Made by a program: the position numbers and the translations under genes. The notes under the pieces are model-generated. The model worked only from the letters and a program-made list of their open reading frames with translations, made no database searches and had not been told where the DNA came from. A stretch of 9,275 nucleotides of DNA from Desulfobulbaceae bacterium (lineage in GTDB: Bacteria; Desulfobacterota; Desulfobulbia; Desulfobulbales; Desulfobulbaceae): contig DRLX01000446.1 in assembly GCA_011322715.1 (NCBI GenBank), positions 1 through 9,275 on the forward strand, given 5' to 3'. Below, piece by piece: positions 1 to 6,039 of this stretch (positions are counted from its first letter, which is position 1; each line of letters opens with the position of its first letter).

Positions 1-201
1 CTTCCATCAGGCGGCTTCTAGTATACCTTTGGAGTATTCGGTCGTGCAAATGTGTAGCTCCGTGCTGCCCGGACTCCATGATTGAAAAAAACAGTGTAAG
101 TGCTCAGGTGCAAAACAATAGAGAGGCATGCAGGACCGGATACTTTGCGGTCACTGTTGTAACAAATTGAAATAATGCTTGATGATCGCCCCTTTTCGAG
201 T

Positions 202-430
202 CGATTACCGAAAAAACCAGCATGGTTGGATCAGGTAAACGGAACGTAGTGAAGACTCCGGCTTATACCGTCGCAGCCTCAACCATCAATAAAAATGGCT
301 TGGAGCGGTATACCAGGCGGGCGATTTTCGCATAAATCGTCATGGCTGGATCAAATATTCAGGCCAAAGCCACAACAAATAATGGAAATAGCCCGGAGCG
401 GCAACGCTCCGCTGACTATTTTCGGATAAA
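202..430. repeat. Diverged tandem repeat (two copies) in the leader
   Basis: Two copies can be traced through the same ordered blocks. CGATT..CG begins at 202 and 322. CATGGTTGGATCA lies at 221-233 and CATGGCTGGATCA at 341-353. GGAGCGG lies at 302-308 and 395-401. ATTTTCG.ATAAA lies at 324-336 and 418-430. The first 32 bases of the two copies match at 24 positions by hand alignment. The offset is 120 bases at the front and about 94 at the back, so one copy has an internal deletion or the other an insertion. The function is unknown; an intergenic repetitive element or a duplicated leader segment are both possible. Confidence 0.6.
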
Positions 431-461
431 CATAAACCACAACTTTGGGGCATACAATTGA
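342..461 (+). other. Possible 39-codon frame overlapping the carboxylase start
   Basis: An ATG at 342 opens a 39-codon frame that begins MAGSN and ends at TGA 459-461. The stop overlaps the TTG start of the next gene as TTGA, the kind of overlap seen in translationally coupled genes. However, no Shine-Dalgarno sequence precedes the ATG, and the frame lies inside the tandem repeat. The matching position in the first repeat copy (ATG at 222) opens a 37-codon frame beginning MVGSG in the same phase. It is most likely chance within repeated DNA and is recorded because of the overlap. Confidence 0.15.
394..411 (+). promoter_or_regulatory. GNRA-tetraloop hairpin in the carboxylase leader
   Basis: CGGAGCG (394-400) pairs perfectly with CGCTCCG (405-411) around a GCAA tetraloop, a GNRA-type loop that makes very stable RNA hairpins. 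It lies about 45 bases before the TTG start of the biotin carboxylase gene. The following bases (CTGACTATTTTC) hold only a short T-run, so an intrinsic terminator is possible but weak. A role as attenuator, mRNA stabiliser or part of the repeat element is inference. Confidence 0.5.
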
Positions 462-1900
462 AAACAAAAATTCTTGTGGCCAATCGTGGTGAAATAGCCA
501 TCCGTATAATACGAGCCATCCAGGAACTCAATTATGAAGCAGTTGCCGTCTACGAGTCTCCGGATAAGGATTCCAGACATATTCGCATTGCTGATGAGGC
601 GGTATGGATCGGTGATGGGCCACGTTCCGACTACCTCAACATTGATAAAGTTATTGATGCCGCTATTCATTCCGGCGCCGTAGCCATCCATCCCGGTTAT
701 GGTTTTCTGGCAGAAAATCCGGATTTTGCGCGTGCATGCGAAGAGGCGGGTCTTGTTTTTATTGGCCCCTCCTCCGAAGTCATTGAAAAACTCGGCAACA
801 AAGTCATGGCCAGAAAGATCATGGCTGAAGCCGGCATTCCCATGGTACCGGGAACAAATAATCTCAAACCAGGCGATGAAGGTCTGGCCGAAGCGGTTGC
901 TTTCGGCAAAAAATACGGCTATCCAATCATGCTCAAAGCGACCTCCGGTGGCGGCGGACGCGGTATTCGACGGATAGAAAGTGAATCCGAGCTTGCCGAG
1001 CAATATACCATTGCCCGTTCCGAAGCCATGGCAGCCTTTAATGATGATTCGGTGTACCTGGAAAAAGTCGTGGTCCGGCCCAAACATATCGAGGTACAGA
1101 TTATAGCCGACAAAACCGGGAAAACAATTCATCTCGGGACAAGAGACTGCTCCATCCAGCGACGCAATCAGAAACTTATCGAGATTGCTCCGGCCTTCCA
1201 GCTCAGCCCTGAACTCAGTGAAAAGATCTGCTTAACGGCAATCCAAGCGGCCCAGGCGGCCGACTATTTCAACGCCGGTACGGTTGAATTCCTTCTCGAC
1301 AAGGACGATTCCTTTTATTTCATGGAGATTAATACCAGACTACAGGTTGAGCATACGGTCACGGAGATGATCACGGGTATAGATATTGTCCGTACGCAGA
1401 TCAAACTCGCCATGGGCAAGGAACTTCTGTTTGACCAGGAACATGTTCACCTGCGCGGCCATGCTATTGAGATGCGTATCAATGCCGAGGACCCACAGAA
1501 TAATTTCATGCCGGAAGGCGGTAAAACCATCACGGTGTATCACTCACCCGGCGGCTATGGCGTCCGACTTGACGGCTTTTGCTACCAGGGATTTACTATT
1601 CCTGAGGCTTATGATTCCCTGTTGGTCAAGATGACGGTTTTCGGCTGGTCGTGGAACGAAACCGTTGACAGGCTCAAACGCTGTCTGCACAACTTCGTCA
1701 TCACCGGACCCAAGACTACCATACCCTTTTATCTCAACCTGACCAATCATCCGGACTTCAAAAAAGGTCAATTCGACACCTCGTTTCTCGACGAAAACGA
1801 GCAGCTCTTTGAATATGACGAGCAGGCAAGCGAAGTCAATAAACTTGCCCGACTGATAGCTGAAATACACCAGAAGAAACAAAACACCTATGCCGCCTGA
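458..1900 (+). CDS. pycA: Biotin carboxylase subunit (pyruvate carboxylase subunit A type)
   Basis: This protein of 480 aa is the ATP-dependent biotin carboxylase half of a two-subunit carboxylase; it puts CO2 from bicarbonate onto the biotin of the partner encoded just downstream. The N-terminal domain starts ANRGEIAIRI (residues 8-17) and holds HPGYGFLAEN (78-87). The ATP-grasp domain has K115, K160, the glycine loop GGGGRGI (164-170) and H210. The active-site stretch FMEINTRLQVEH (288-299) gives E290, R294, Q296 and E298, and RINAED at 340-345 supplies the conserved arginine. These correspond by eye to known residues of E. coli AccC. Length is normal for a stand-alone biotin carboxylase, with no carboxyltransferase or biotin domain. 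The start is TTG at 458, chosen because GGGG lies seven bases upstream and the family homology begins there. The neighbour argues for the PycA role rather than AccC of fatty-acid synthesis. Confidence 0.93.
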   Translation: MKTKILVANRGEIAIRIIRAIQELNYEAVAVYESPDKDSRHIRIADEAVWIGDGPRSDYLNIDKVIDAAIHSGAVAIHPGYGFLAENPDFARACEEAGLVFIGPSSEVIEKLGNKVMARKIMAEAGIPMVPGTNNLKPGDEGLAEAVAFGKKYGYPIMLKATSGGGGRGIRRIESESELAEQYTIARSEAMAAFNDDSVYLEKVVVRPKHIEVQIIADKTGKTIHLGTRDCSIQRRNQKLIEIAPAFQLSPELSEKICLTAIQAAQAADYFNAGTVEFLLDKDDSFYFMEINTRLQVEHTVTEMITGIDIVRTQIKLAMGKELLFDQEHVHLRGHAIEMRINAEDPQNNFMPEGGKTITVYHSPGGYGVRLDGFCYQGFTIPEAYDSLLVKMTVFGWSWNETVDRLKRCLHNFVITGPKTTIPFYLNLTNHPDFKKGQFDTSFLDENEQLFEYDEQASEVNKLARLIAEIHQKKQNTYAA

Positions 1901-1908
1901 TATGCGGC
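1892..1908 (+). promoter_or_regulatory. Short hairpin over the carboxylase A stop codon
   Basis: GCCGC (1892-1896) can pair with GCGGC (1904-1908) around a seven-base loop that contains the TGA stop of the upstream gene. There is no T-run, so it is unlikely to terminate transcription. It may limit ribosome run-on or RNA decay between the two genes, but this is inference from a five-pair stem only. The remaining bases to 1956 hold the weak GGA ribosome binding site of the downstream gene. Confidence 0.3.
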
Positions 1909-1956
1909 CATCGGCTCCTGGTCTCTTCACTTTAAGCGAACGAAACGGATAATTAT

Positions 1957-3867
1957 ATGACACGTATTACAGAAAAAATGACTCCGGATGCAGTGCTAGA
2001 CACATTGCGACGGACCGATGGATATTATATCACTAATACGACCAGGGACACGTCCCAGTCGGATTATAAAAACCGTATTCTCCTGCATACGGACCTCATG
2101 GCCGCCGAAGCAAGAGAGGAAGCCGGATATTTTTCCCTGGAGATCACCGGCGGCGCCTCCATTCATGTCGATATTCTCCGCAAACAGGTTGATCCATTTC
2201 TCAAGCTGAAACTCCTGCGCGAACAGATGCCGAACACCATGTTCCAGACCCTGTGTCGAGGCGTAAATCTTTTCGGCTATCGGCCCTATCCGCAGAACGT
2301 CATCAGGCTGACGGTTCGTGAGTTTGCAAAATATGTGGATGTATGGCGTACTTTTGATTTTATGAATCACGTTCCCAACATGGAGGCGGTATTTGAAGAA
2401 GTTGCCAAGGCGGGAAAAATTAACGAACCCTGCATCTGTTTCTCAACCGGTCCTGAGCATACCGATGATTTTTATGTTAAAAAAGTCCGGGAGATTCTCG
2501 ATGTCACCGGTACCGAAATCATCCTGTGCATTAAAAATCACGGTGGTCTCGGCACACCCAAACGTATTGGTGAACTGGTCAACTCCATCAAACAGGCCTA
2601 TCCCGAGCTGATTATTCACTATCACGGCCATAACACGGATGGTAATGACATCGGTCGAATTCAGGCAGCGGTGCTCAATGGAGCAACAATCGTTGATGCT
2701 TCGGATCATTCATTTACGGGCTTTTACGGTCCCCCCCCTATCCTTACCGTTATCCAGACATTGAAGGATTACGGCAAGACGGCCATCGGCATCAATGAAG
2801 AGGCGGTCATCAGGTCCTCTGATGTTATCCGTGACCAACGGCAGTATTACAGCCAGTTTGAAGCGCAGATCAAAGGATTCATGCCCACGGTTCAGATCCA
2901 TAAACTTCCCGGCGGTGCAATGGGTTCGAGCCTTGAACAGGCGGCAAAGGGAGGATTTCTGGATAAGATGCCCGATATTCTGCACAAGGAACTGCCCAAG
3001 GTACAGAAAGAACTCGGCAACTGGTGGAGCGTCACACCCGGGTCGCAAATTCTCTGGACGACTGCGGTATCAAATGTTCTTGAAGGTGAACGATACGGTA
3101 ACCCGTCAGGTGATTTAAAGAACTTGCTGCTGGGTAAATATGGTCCTTTTCCCTTCTACCAACCTGCGGACTGGATTTACGAGAAGGCATTCGGGCCGGA
3201 CTGGAAAACAGTGCTTGAGCGCGACGGCGGCATCGAGGTTATTGATGATATAGACATTGACAAGGAGCGGGAAACACTGACCGGAAAACTTGGCAAAGAG
3301 CCGACGGAACAACAACTCGTCACCTACCTGCAACATCCAAATGATGCTGTTGATTTTTTTAAATTTGAAGAAAAATTCGGCCAGTCATATGTCCTGCCAC
3401 CCTCGATCTTCCTACGGCAAGGCGGCTTCCAGCTTGGCGAAACCATGGTTTTTCGGGACCATAACGGCAAGGAACATCTCATTGAGATTGGTCCGAGCCA
3501 GGAGGATGAAGACGGTAGAACCAATGTTTATCTCAATGTAGATCATTCCCAGAGAACCTATATTATTGAACCGGAAGTACGGGAGGGAACCACCTGCCGG
3601 GCAACCCTGTCCAAGGACGAAATCGTAAAGCTCGCAAAAACAGGTGATATTCGCGCACCTTTCGGCGGTAATGTCTATGATATTTCAGTGGAAACAGGCC
3701 AGGAGGTAACGGCGGGAGATCAGGTCGCTATCCTTGAGGCCATGAAGATGCAGACTCCTGTTATCAGTGAAGTCACCGGCAAGGTGGTGGACATTGCAAC
3801 GGAAATCGGCCAGGCTTTAAAACCGGGAGATAAAATTCTTCTGATAGAGCCGCTGGAAGATGATTAA
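1957..3867 (+). CDS. pycB: Biotin-dependent carboxyltransferase with C-terminal biotin domain (PycB/OadA-like)
   Basis: This 636-aa protein would move the carboxyl group from biotin to pyruvate or a related 2-oxoacid. An HMGL-like TIM barrel begins with TTRDTSQS (D31, Q34) and continues with LCRGVN (R101), K193 in CIKNHGG, and HYHGH with H223 and H225. These match by eye the metal ligands, substrate arginine and carbamylated lysine of pyruvate carboxylase. A PYC/OADA conserved region follows (about 300-540, with HKLPGG at 315-320). The C-terminal biotinyl domain (about 563-632) has EAMKM, biotin on K597. Unusual points are KNHGGL in place of KDMAGL, SFTGFYGPPP where GGTSQP is usual, and PGGAMGSSL where PGG..(T/S)NL is usual. 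There is no membrane segment, so a soluble enzyme rather than a sodium-pumping decarboxylase is likely. It lies 56 bases after the biotin carboxylase gene, so the two form one operon. Substrate identity is inferred. Confidence 0.88.
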   Translation: MTRITEKMTPDAVLDTLRRTDGYYITNTTRDTSQSDYKNRILLHTDLMAAEAREEAGYFSLEITGGASIHVDILRKQVDPFLKLKLLREQMPNTMFQTLCRGVNLFGYRPYPQNVIRLTVREFAKYVDVWRTFDFMNHVPNMEAVFEEVAKAGKINEPCICFSTGPEHTDDFYVKKVREILDVTGTEIILCIKNHGGLGTPKRIGELVNSIKQAYPELIIHYHGHNTDGNDIGRIQAAVLNGATIVDASDHSFTGFYGPPPILTVIQTLKDYGKTAIGINEEAVIRSSDVIRDQRQYYSQFEAQIKGFMPTVQIHKLPGGAMGSSLEQAAKGGFLDKMPDILHKELPKVQKELGNWWSVTPGSQILWTTAVSNVLEGERYGNPSGDLKNLLLGKYGPFPFYQPADWIYEKAFGPDWKTVLERDGGIEVIDDIDIDKERETLTGKLGKEPTEQQLVTYLQHPNDAVDFFKFEEKFGQSYVLPPSIFLRQGGFQLGETMVFRDHNGKEHLIEIGPSQEDEDGRTNVYLNVDHSQRTYIIEPEVREGTTCRATLSKDEIVKLAKTGDIRAPFGGNVYDISVETGQEVTAGDQVAILEAMKMQTPVISEVTGKVVDIATEIGQALKPGDKILLIEPLEDD

Positions 3868-3883
3868 GCCTCTAAGACGTATG

Positions 3884-3920
3884 CCTGATTGCACGCAAGA
3901 TGAGCCTGCATGCAATCAGG
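3884..3920. terminator. Hairpin between convergent genes, likely shared terminator
   Basis: CCTGATTGCA (3884-3893) pairs perfectly over ten bases with TGCAATCAGG (3911-3920) around a 17-base loop. It lies 17 bases after the carboxyltransferase stop and includes the stop codon of the convergent darP gene in its stem. The downstream plus-strand sequence (TCTTCGTTTCTTC) is pyrimidine-rich but lacks a clean T-run, so termination efficiency is uncertain. Position between convergent genes supports use in both directions. Confidence 0.6.
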
Positions 3921-4470
3921 TCTTCGTTTCTTCTCCTCTCTGCCGGGCCAGTTCCCCGGCAGCATGAAGAAGACGAAAAATTTCCCGGCTGTGCCGGGTC
4001 TGCCGGGTTCGGGCATACATGGCCGAAAGACGACGTAAGGCAGACACATCGACCAGAGGCAAGTCTTCCTGAATTTCATTGATGGTTAAACTGTCCCAGT
4101 TTTCCGTTAGCTCCAGCTGGTCTGCAGCCAGTTCCTTTCTCCGCGCTATGGCCTCATTGATCAGGCTGTCCCGGAAATATTCCAAGGCATGAAATTGTTT
4201 TTTTTGTCTCAGCTTTCCACCTTTTTTATCGGTGAGATAATCATATAGCCCGACAAGCGATTCATTTTTCAACATCTTGGTGATATATTTAATCTGCCTC
4301 TTCCCGGCGCCGCCTTTCAGACCCTGCGCCTCAATGAACAGCCGACGAATGTCATCATCGATCGGGAGTTTTTTCAATACCGGCTCCGGCAACTCGACCA
4401 GTTCTCGAACCAATTTTTCGACTTCTTTAATCCTTCTTTTCTGTTCCGACCTGCTGAGTTTGATAGTCAT
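3916..4470 (-). CDS. darP: DarP/YjgA family ribosome-associated protein (DUF615)
   Basis: This 184-aa, highly charged, helical protein resembles the DUF615 family: E. coli YjgA, now DarP, binds the 50S precursor and helps late assembly of the peptidyl-transferase centre. Family-like features are the basic N-terminal S-x-S-x-x-x-K/R-x-R start (SRSEQKRR, residues 6-13) and the leucine-rich helix with LVELPEPVLKKLP (24-36). The stretch GAGKRQIKYITKMLKNE (54-70) matches the conserved family segment G-x-R-R-Q-x-Q-Y-I-G-K. The C-terminal part holds LRRLSAMYARTR and a helix ending in RGEETKT. Length is normal for the family. It has no good Shine-Dalgarno sequence; its ATG overlaps the TGA of a 32-codon frame upstream as ATGA, so its translation may depend on coupling. 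It follows the DUF166 gene on the same strand. DarP is best known from gamma- and beta-proteobacteria. Confidence 0.85.
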   Translation of the reverse strand: MTIKLSRSEQKRRIKEVEKLVRELVELPEPVLKKLPIDDDIRRLFIEAQGLKGGAGKRQIKYITKMLKNESLVGLYDYLTDKKGGKLRQKKQFHALEYFRDSLINEAIARRKELAADQLELTENWDSLTINEIQEDLPLVDVSALRRLSAMYARTRQTRHSREIFRLLHAAGELARQRGEETKT

Positions 4471-4565
4471 TTGTTTAATTCTATAGAGTAGGTTTTTTCA
4501 TGTTCGATGGCGTTGCAAAAGCTTCGGCCTGCTGCGTCATGTGTCTCCGGACGATCTTCAAACAT
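4467..4565 (-). other. Possible 32-aa coupled frame before darP, or intergenic repeat
   Basis: In the 106-base gap between the DUF166 gene and darP, an ATG at 4565 opens a frame of 32 codons that starts MFEDRPETHDAAG, holds FCNAIEHEKT and ends at TGA 4467-4469. The stop overlaps the darP ATG as ATGA. GGGG stands only one base before the start, too close for a normal ribosome binding site. A second frame of the same strand is also open from the DUF166 stop to a TAG. I do not recognise the peptide. It could be a leader peptide that couples darP translation, or part of a dispersed intergenic repeat that happens to be open. Confidence 0.25.
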
Positions 4566-4576
4566 GCCCCAGTTTT

Positions 4577-5215
4577 TCATGGGTGAAATGACTCTTTTTC
4601 TGCGTAATCGCAGGCCTTTTTCAGAGCTGCACGATGGACGTATCCTGCATAATGGACCGGGCTTTTACCGGTAATTGGATCAAAACGGCCGGGATTTGCC
4701 GTACAATGATACTGGATAAGCCTTGGCAGTAGAACAAGGGCATCGGCAACGGTAGATCCGATTACCTGATCCAGCACTTCCCAGGAAGCACCGCAGGGTG
4801 CGCCGCGTATCACCTCGATATCGGTAATAATCCCACTTTCAAGCTTTACGCGATATTCAGGAAAACCAAAACAGTTTCCATAACTCCCCAACTGTTTGTG
4901 ACGGCCGAGACCGCAACAGGTAAAAGGCGTATACCCGTTTTCACTGTGCTTACCCGAAGAGACAACGGGAATTCCCTTTTGCGTGCACAGTCCAATAAGA
5001 TAATGGGAGAGATCCGGATGTGTCAGGTAATTAAGGACAAGGTCCATCTCTCGGACGGCATCAGCGGTGATATATTTTTCCGGTTCATCTACAAATTCAG
5101 GCAGATGTTCATCAATGGCAAGAATGATCACACGATCGTCAGGATTGCCGTATTTTTTAATACCGGCGGTCTTATTGCGGCCGGAGTTATTTTGTTCAAC
5201 AACAAGGATCTTCAT
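4577..5215 (-). CDS. DUF166 family protein
   Basis: This 212-aa protein looks like the DUF166 family, found mainly in methanogens and sulfate-reducing bacteria and sometimes labelled thymidylate synthase without good biochemical support. Visible conserved-looking stretches are MKILVVEQNNSG (residues 1-12), a CCGLG pair of cysteines, GNCFGFPE, RGAPCGASWEV, and YHCTANPGRFDP followed by HYAGYVHRAAL. Five separate cysteine positions suggest metal or iron-sulfur binding, or thiol chemistry, but no reaction is known and none is claimed. There is no signal peptide or membrane segment, so it should be cytoplasmic. The start is the ATG at 5215, where the family sequence begins, preceded by GGGAAAAG at a plausible distance. 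It has its own upstream region of about 150 bases after a strong terminator and may be co-transcribed with darP downstream. Confidence 0.75.
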   Translation of the reverse strand: MKILVVEQNNSGRNKTAGIKKYGNPDDRVIILAIDEHLPEFVDEPEKYITADAVREMDLVLNYLTHPDLSHYLIGLCTQKGIPVVSSGKHSENGYTPFTCCGLGRHKQLGSYGNCFGFPEYRVKLESGIITDIEVIRGAPCGASWEVLDQVIGSTVADALVLLPRLIQYHCTANPGRFDPITGKSPVHYAGYVHRAALKKACDYAEKESFHP

Positions 5216-5221
5216 ATCGTC

Positions 5222-5239
5222 TTTTCCCGGGCCGGAAAA
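5222..5239 (-). promoter_or_regulatory. Hairpin covering the DUF166 ribosome binding site
   Basis: TTTTCC (5222-5227) and GGAAAA (5234-5239) are inverted copies around a six-base loop. On the minus strand the hairpin reads TTTTCC-GGCCCG-GGAAAA, and its 3' arm is the purine-rich GGGAAAAG expected to bind the ribosome before the ATG at 5215. Folding would hide this site, so a role in translational control is possible. Only six pairs are seen, so this is weak. Confidence 0.3.
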
Positions 5240-5308
5240 TTAGTCGTCAATCAACACATGACCGGTTCAATTGGTCGGTATCCGGCCACAAAAAACTTCA
5301 ATGCTGGA

Positions 5309-5322
5309 ATCAACATGTTGAT
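5309..5322. promoter_or_regulatory. 14-bp perfect palindrome, candidate operator
   Basis: ATCAACATGTTGAT is a perfect 14-base palindrome about 95 bases upstream of the DUF166 start, in the only space available for that gene's promoter. Such dyads often bind dimeric helix-turn-helix regulators. I see no strong -35/-10 pair near it, and the regulator is unknown. Confidence 0.4.
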
Positions 5323-5372
5323 ACAGTGCATGATTCCTATTACATCGTCCCGGCGAAACAATGACCAAATAC

Positions 5373-5412
5373 AAAAAAGCCCGGCATCTATAAACGATGC
5401 ACGGGCTTTTTT
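5373..5412. terminator. Strong bidirectional intrinsic terminator
   Basis: AAAAAAGCCCG (5373-5383) pairs with CGGGCTTTTTT (5402-5412), and the inner GCATC/GATGC arms pair as well, leaving one bulged A and a seven-base loop. The six A and six T tails give a U-run in either direction. It lies 24 bases after the mvhD stop on the minus strand and so ends the hdr/mvhD operon before the DUF166 gene. Confidence 0.9.
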
Positions 5413-5436
5413 GTGAAATTCCGGTATCGCTCTATG

Positions 5437-6036
5437 TCAGGCAAAGGCCTTGTCCAGAGTTTTGGCCATTTTTGTATTAATCACCTCGTCAATATGTTCC
5501 CTGGTCCATATTTTATCTTTACGGACCGCTTTGGTTGCATTGCCGTAGCTGATACGGCTTTTCATGCTGGAAACAAATTCAAGCCCTTTTTCAAGGCGAC
5601 TTTTCAACTCTTCTTCACTTAGCCCCTCGGCCTTGCCAAGCGGACCAAGTTCCTTCATCTGTTCGGTAAACTCGGTTATCAACTGCACGAAACGGGGTGC
5701 TTCTGCTGCAGACGCCCATTGTAGATCATAGCGCTCTTTACGAATACCGATTTCAGCAAGTACTCTGTGAACCAGACTTTCAGCACCCATAGCATCATAA
5801 TTACCAACCTGGTAATGACATTCGCCAAGTTGTCAGCCGCCGGTAAAAATGCCGTCCGCGCCCTCAATGAATCCACGCAAAATAAACGAAGGATCAACCC
5901 TGCCTGTGCACATGACCCTGATAGTCCTCAGGTTGGGCGGATACTGGAAACGCGATACCCCGGCGGCATCGGCCGCGGCATAACAGCACCAGTTACAGAG
6001 AAAACCCAGAATCCTGGGATTGAATTCATCACTCAT
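5437..6036 (-). CDS. mvhD: MvhD-type iron-sulfur subunit, selenoprotein (Sec68)
   Basis: This is the delta subunit of methyl-viologen-reducing hydrogenase/heterodisulfide reductase complexes (MvhD/FrhD family), a small [2Fe-2S] protein that passes electrons into HdrA. Read through the TGA at 5833-5835 it is 199 aa. Family marks are FLCNWCCYAAAD (C14, C17, C18), YPPNLRTIRVMCTGRVDP (C43), IEGADGIFTGG followed by Sec68, then QLGECHYQVGNY (C73) and LQWASAAEAPRF. Relatives have cysteine where the TGA stands (usual form GCHPGDCHY). Both halves are in one frame with no base missing, and a SECIS-like hairpin follows. The C-terminal part after about residue 150 is helical and charged. The start is ATG 6036, three bases after the hdrA stop, with GAGGTA as ribosome binding site inside the end of hdrA, which indicates tight coupling. 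A conventional annotation would give two wrong fragments (5833-6036 and 5437-5790). Confidence 0.93.
5800..5835 (-). promoter_or_regulatory. Sec codon UGA and bacterial SECIS-like hairpin in mvhD
   Basis: The UGA (5833-5835) is followed after 16 bases by AUUACC (5811-5816), the loop AGGUU (5806-5810) and GGUAAU (5800-5805): six perfect pairs, with weaker pairs below. The loop closely resembles the AGGUCU loop of the E. coli fdhF SECIS and starts 22 bases after the UGA, close to the fdhF spacing. SelB binding would direct Sec insertion. Confidence 0.88.
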
Positions 6037-6039
6037 ATC

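Larger units (their letters stand above)
1..457. other. Non-coding leader upstream of the carboxylase genes
   Basis: No convincing gene is seen here. Frames are short, lack ribosome binding sites and resemble no family I recognise. Visible structure includes a possible long-range stem (AACAGTG at 90-96 with CACTGTT at 152-158) enclosing a shorter one (GACCG 134-138 with CGGTC 148-152). There is also a hairpin at 322-339 (CGATTT/AAATCG), a diverged tandem repeat (202-430) and a GNRA-loop hairpin (394-411). The promoter for the carboxylase genes should lie here, but I see no clear -35/-10 pair. Any upstream gene must end before position 1 or lie on a short unrecognised frame at the edge. Confidence 0.6.

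Noticed and set aside
1..79. Minus-strand frame from ATG 79 running off the left edge
   Set aside because: It has only 26 codons in the window, no Shine-Dalgarno sequence and no recognisable residues.
14..320. Inverted match GGTATAC(T/C)AG at 18-27 (minus) and 307-316 (plus) as mobile-element ends
   Set aside because: Only ten bases match with one difference, there is no transposase and no target-site duplication was seen.
416..1132. Long minus-strand frame of 238 codons opposite pycA, and similar long frames opposite pycB, hdrA and mvhD
   Set aside because: They lie antisense to genes with clear family motifs, lack recognisable domains and show the composition expected of shadow frames.
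1898..1900. TGA at the end of pycA as Sec read-through
   Set aside because: The protein has a complete, normal-length biotin carboxylase and ends in a variable tail, and the next gene starts independently 56 bases later.
4577..4579. TGA at the end of the DUF166 gene as a third Sec codon
   Set aside because: The in-frame continuation runs 31 codons to a TAG without family similarity that I can see, and the protein already has a normal length. I found no hairpin with a GG(U) loop at the right distance.
5833..5835. mvhD as a pseudogene broken by a nonsense mutation
   Set aside because: The stop is TGA at a cysteine position, the frame continues unchanged with full family similarity, and a strong SECIS-like hairpin follows. 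The same situation in hdrA makes two independent nonsense mutations unlikely.
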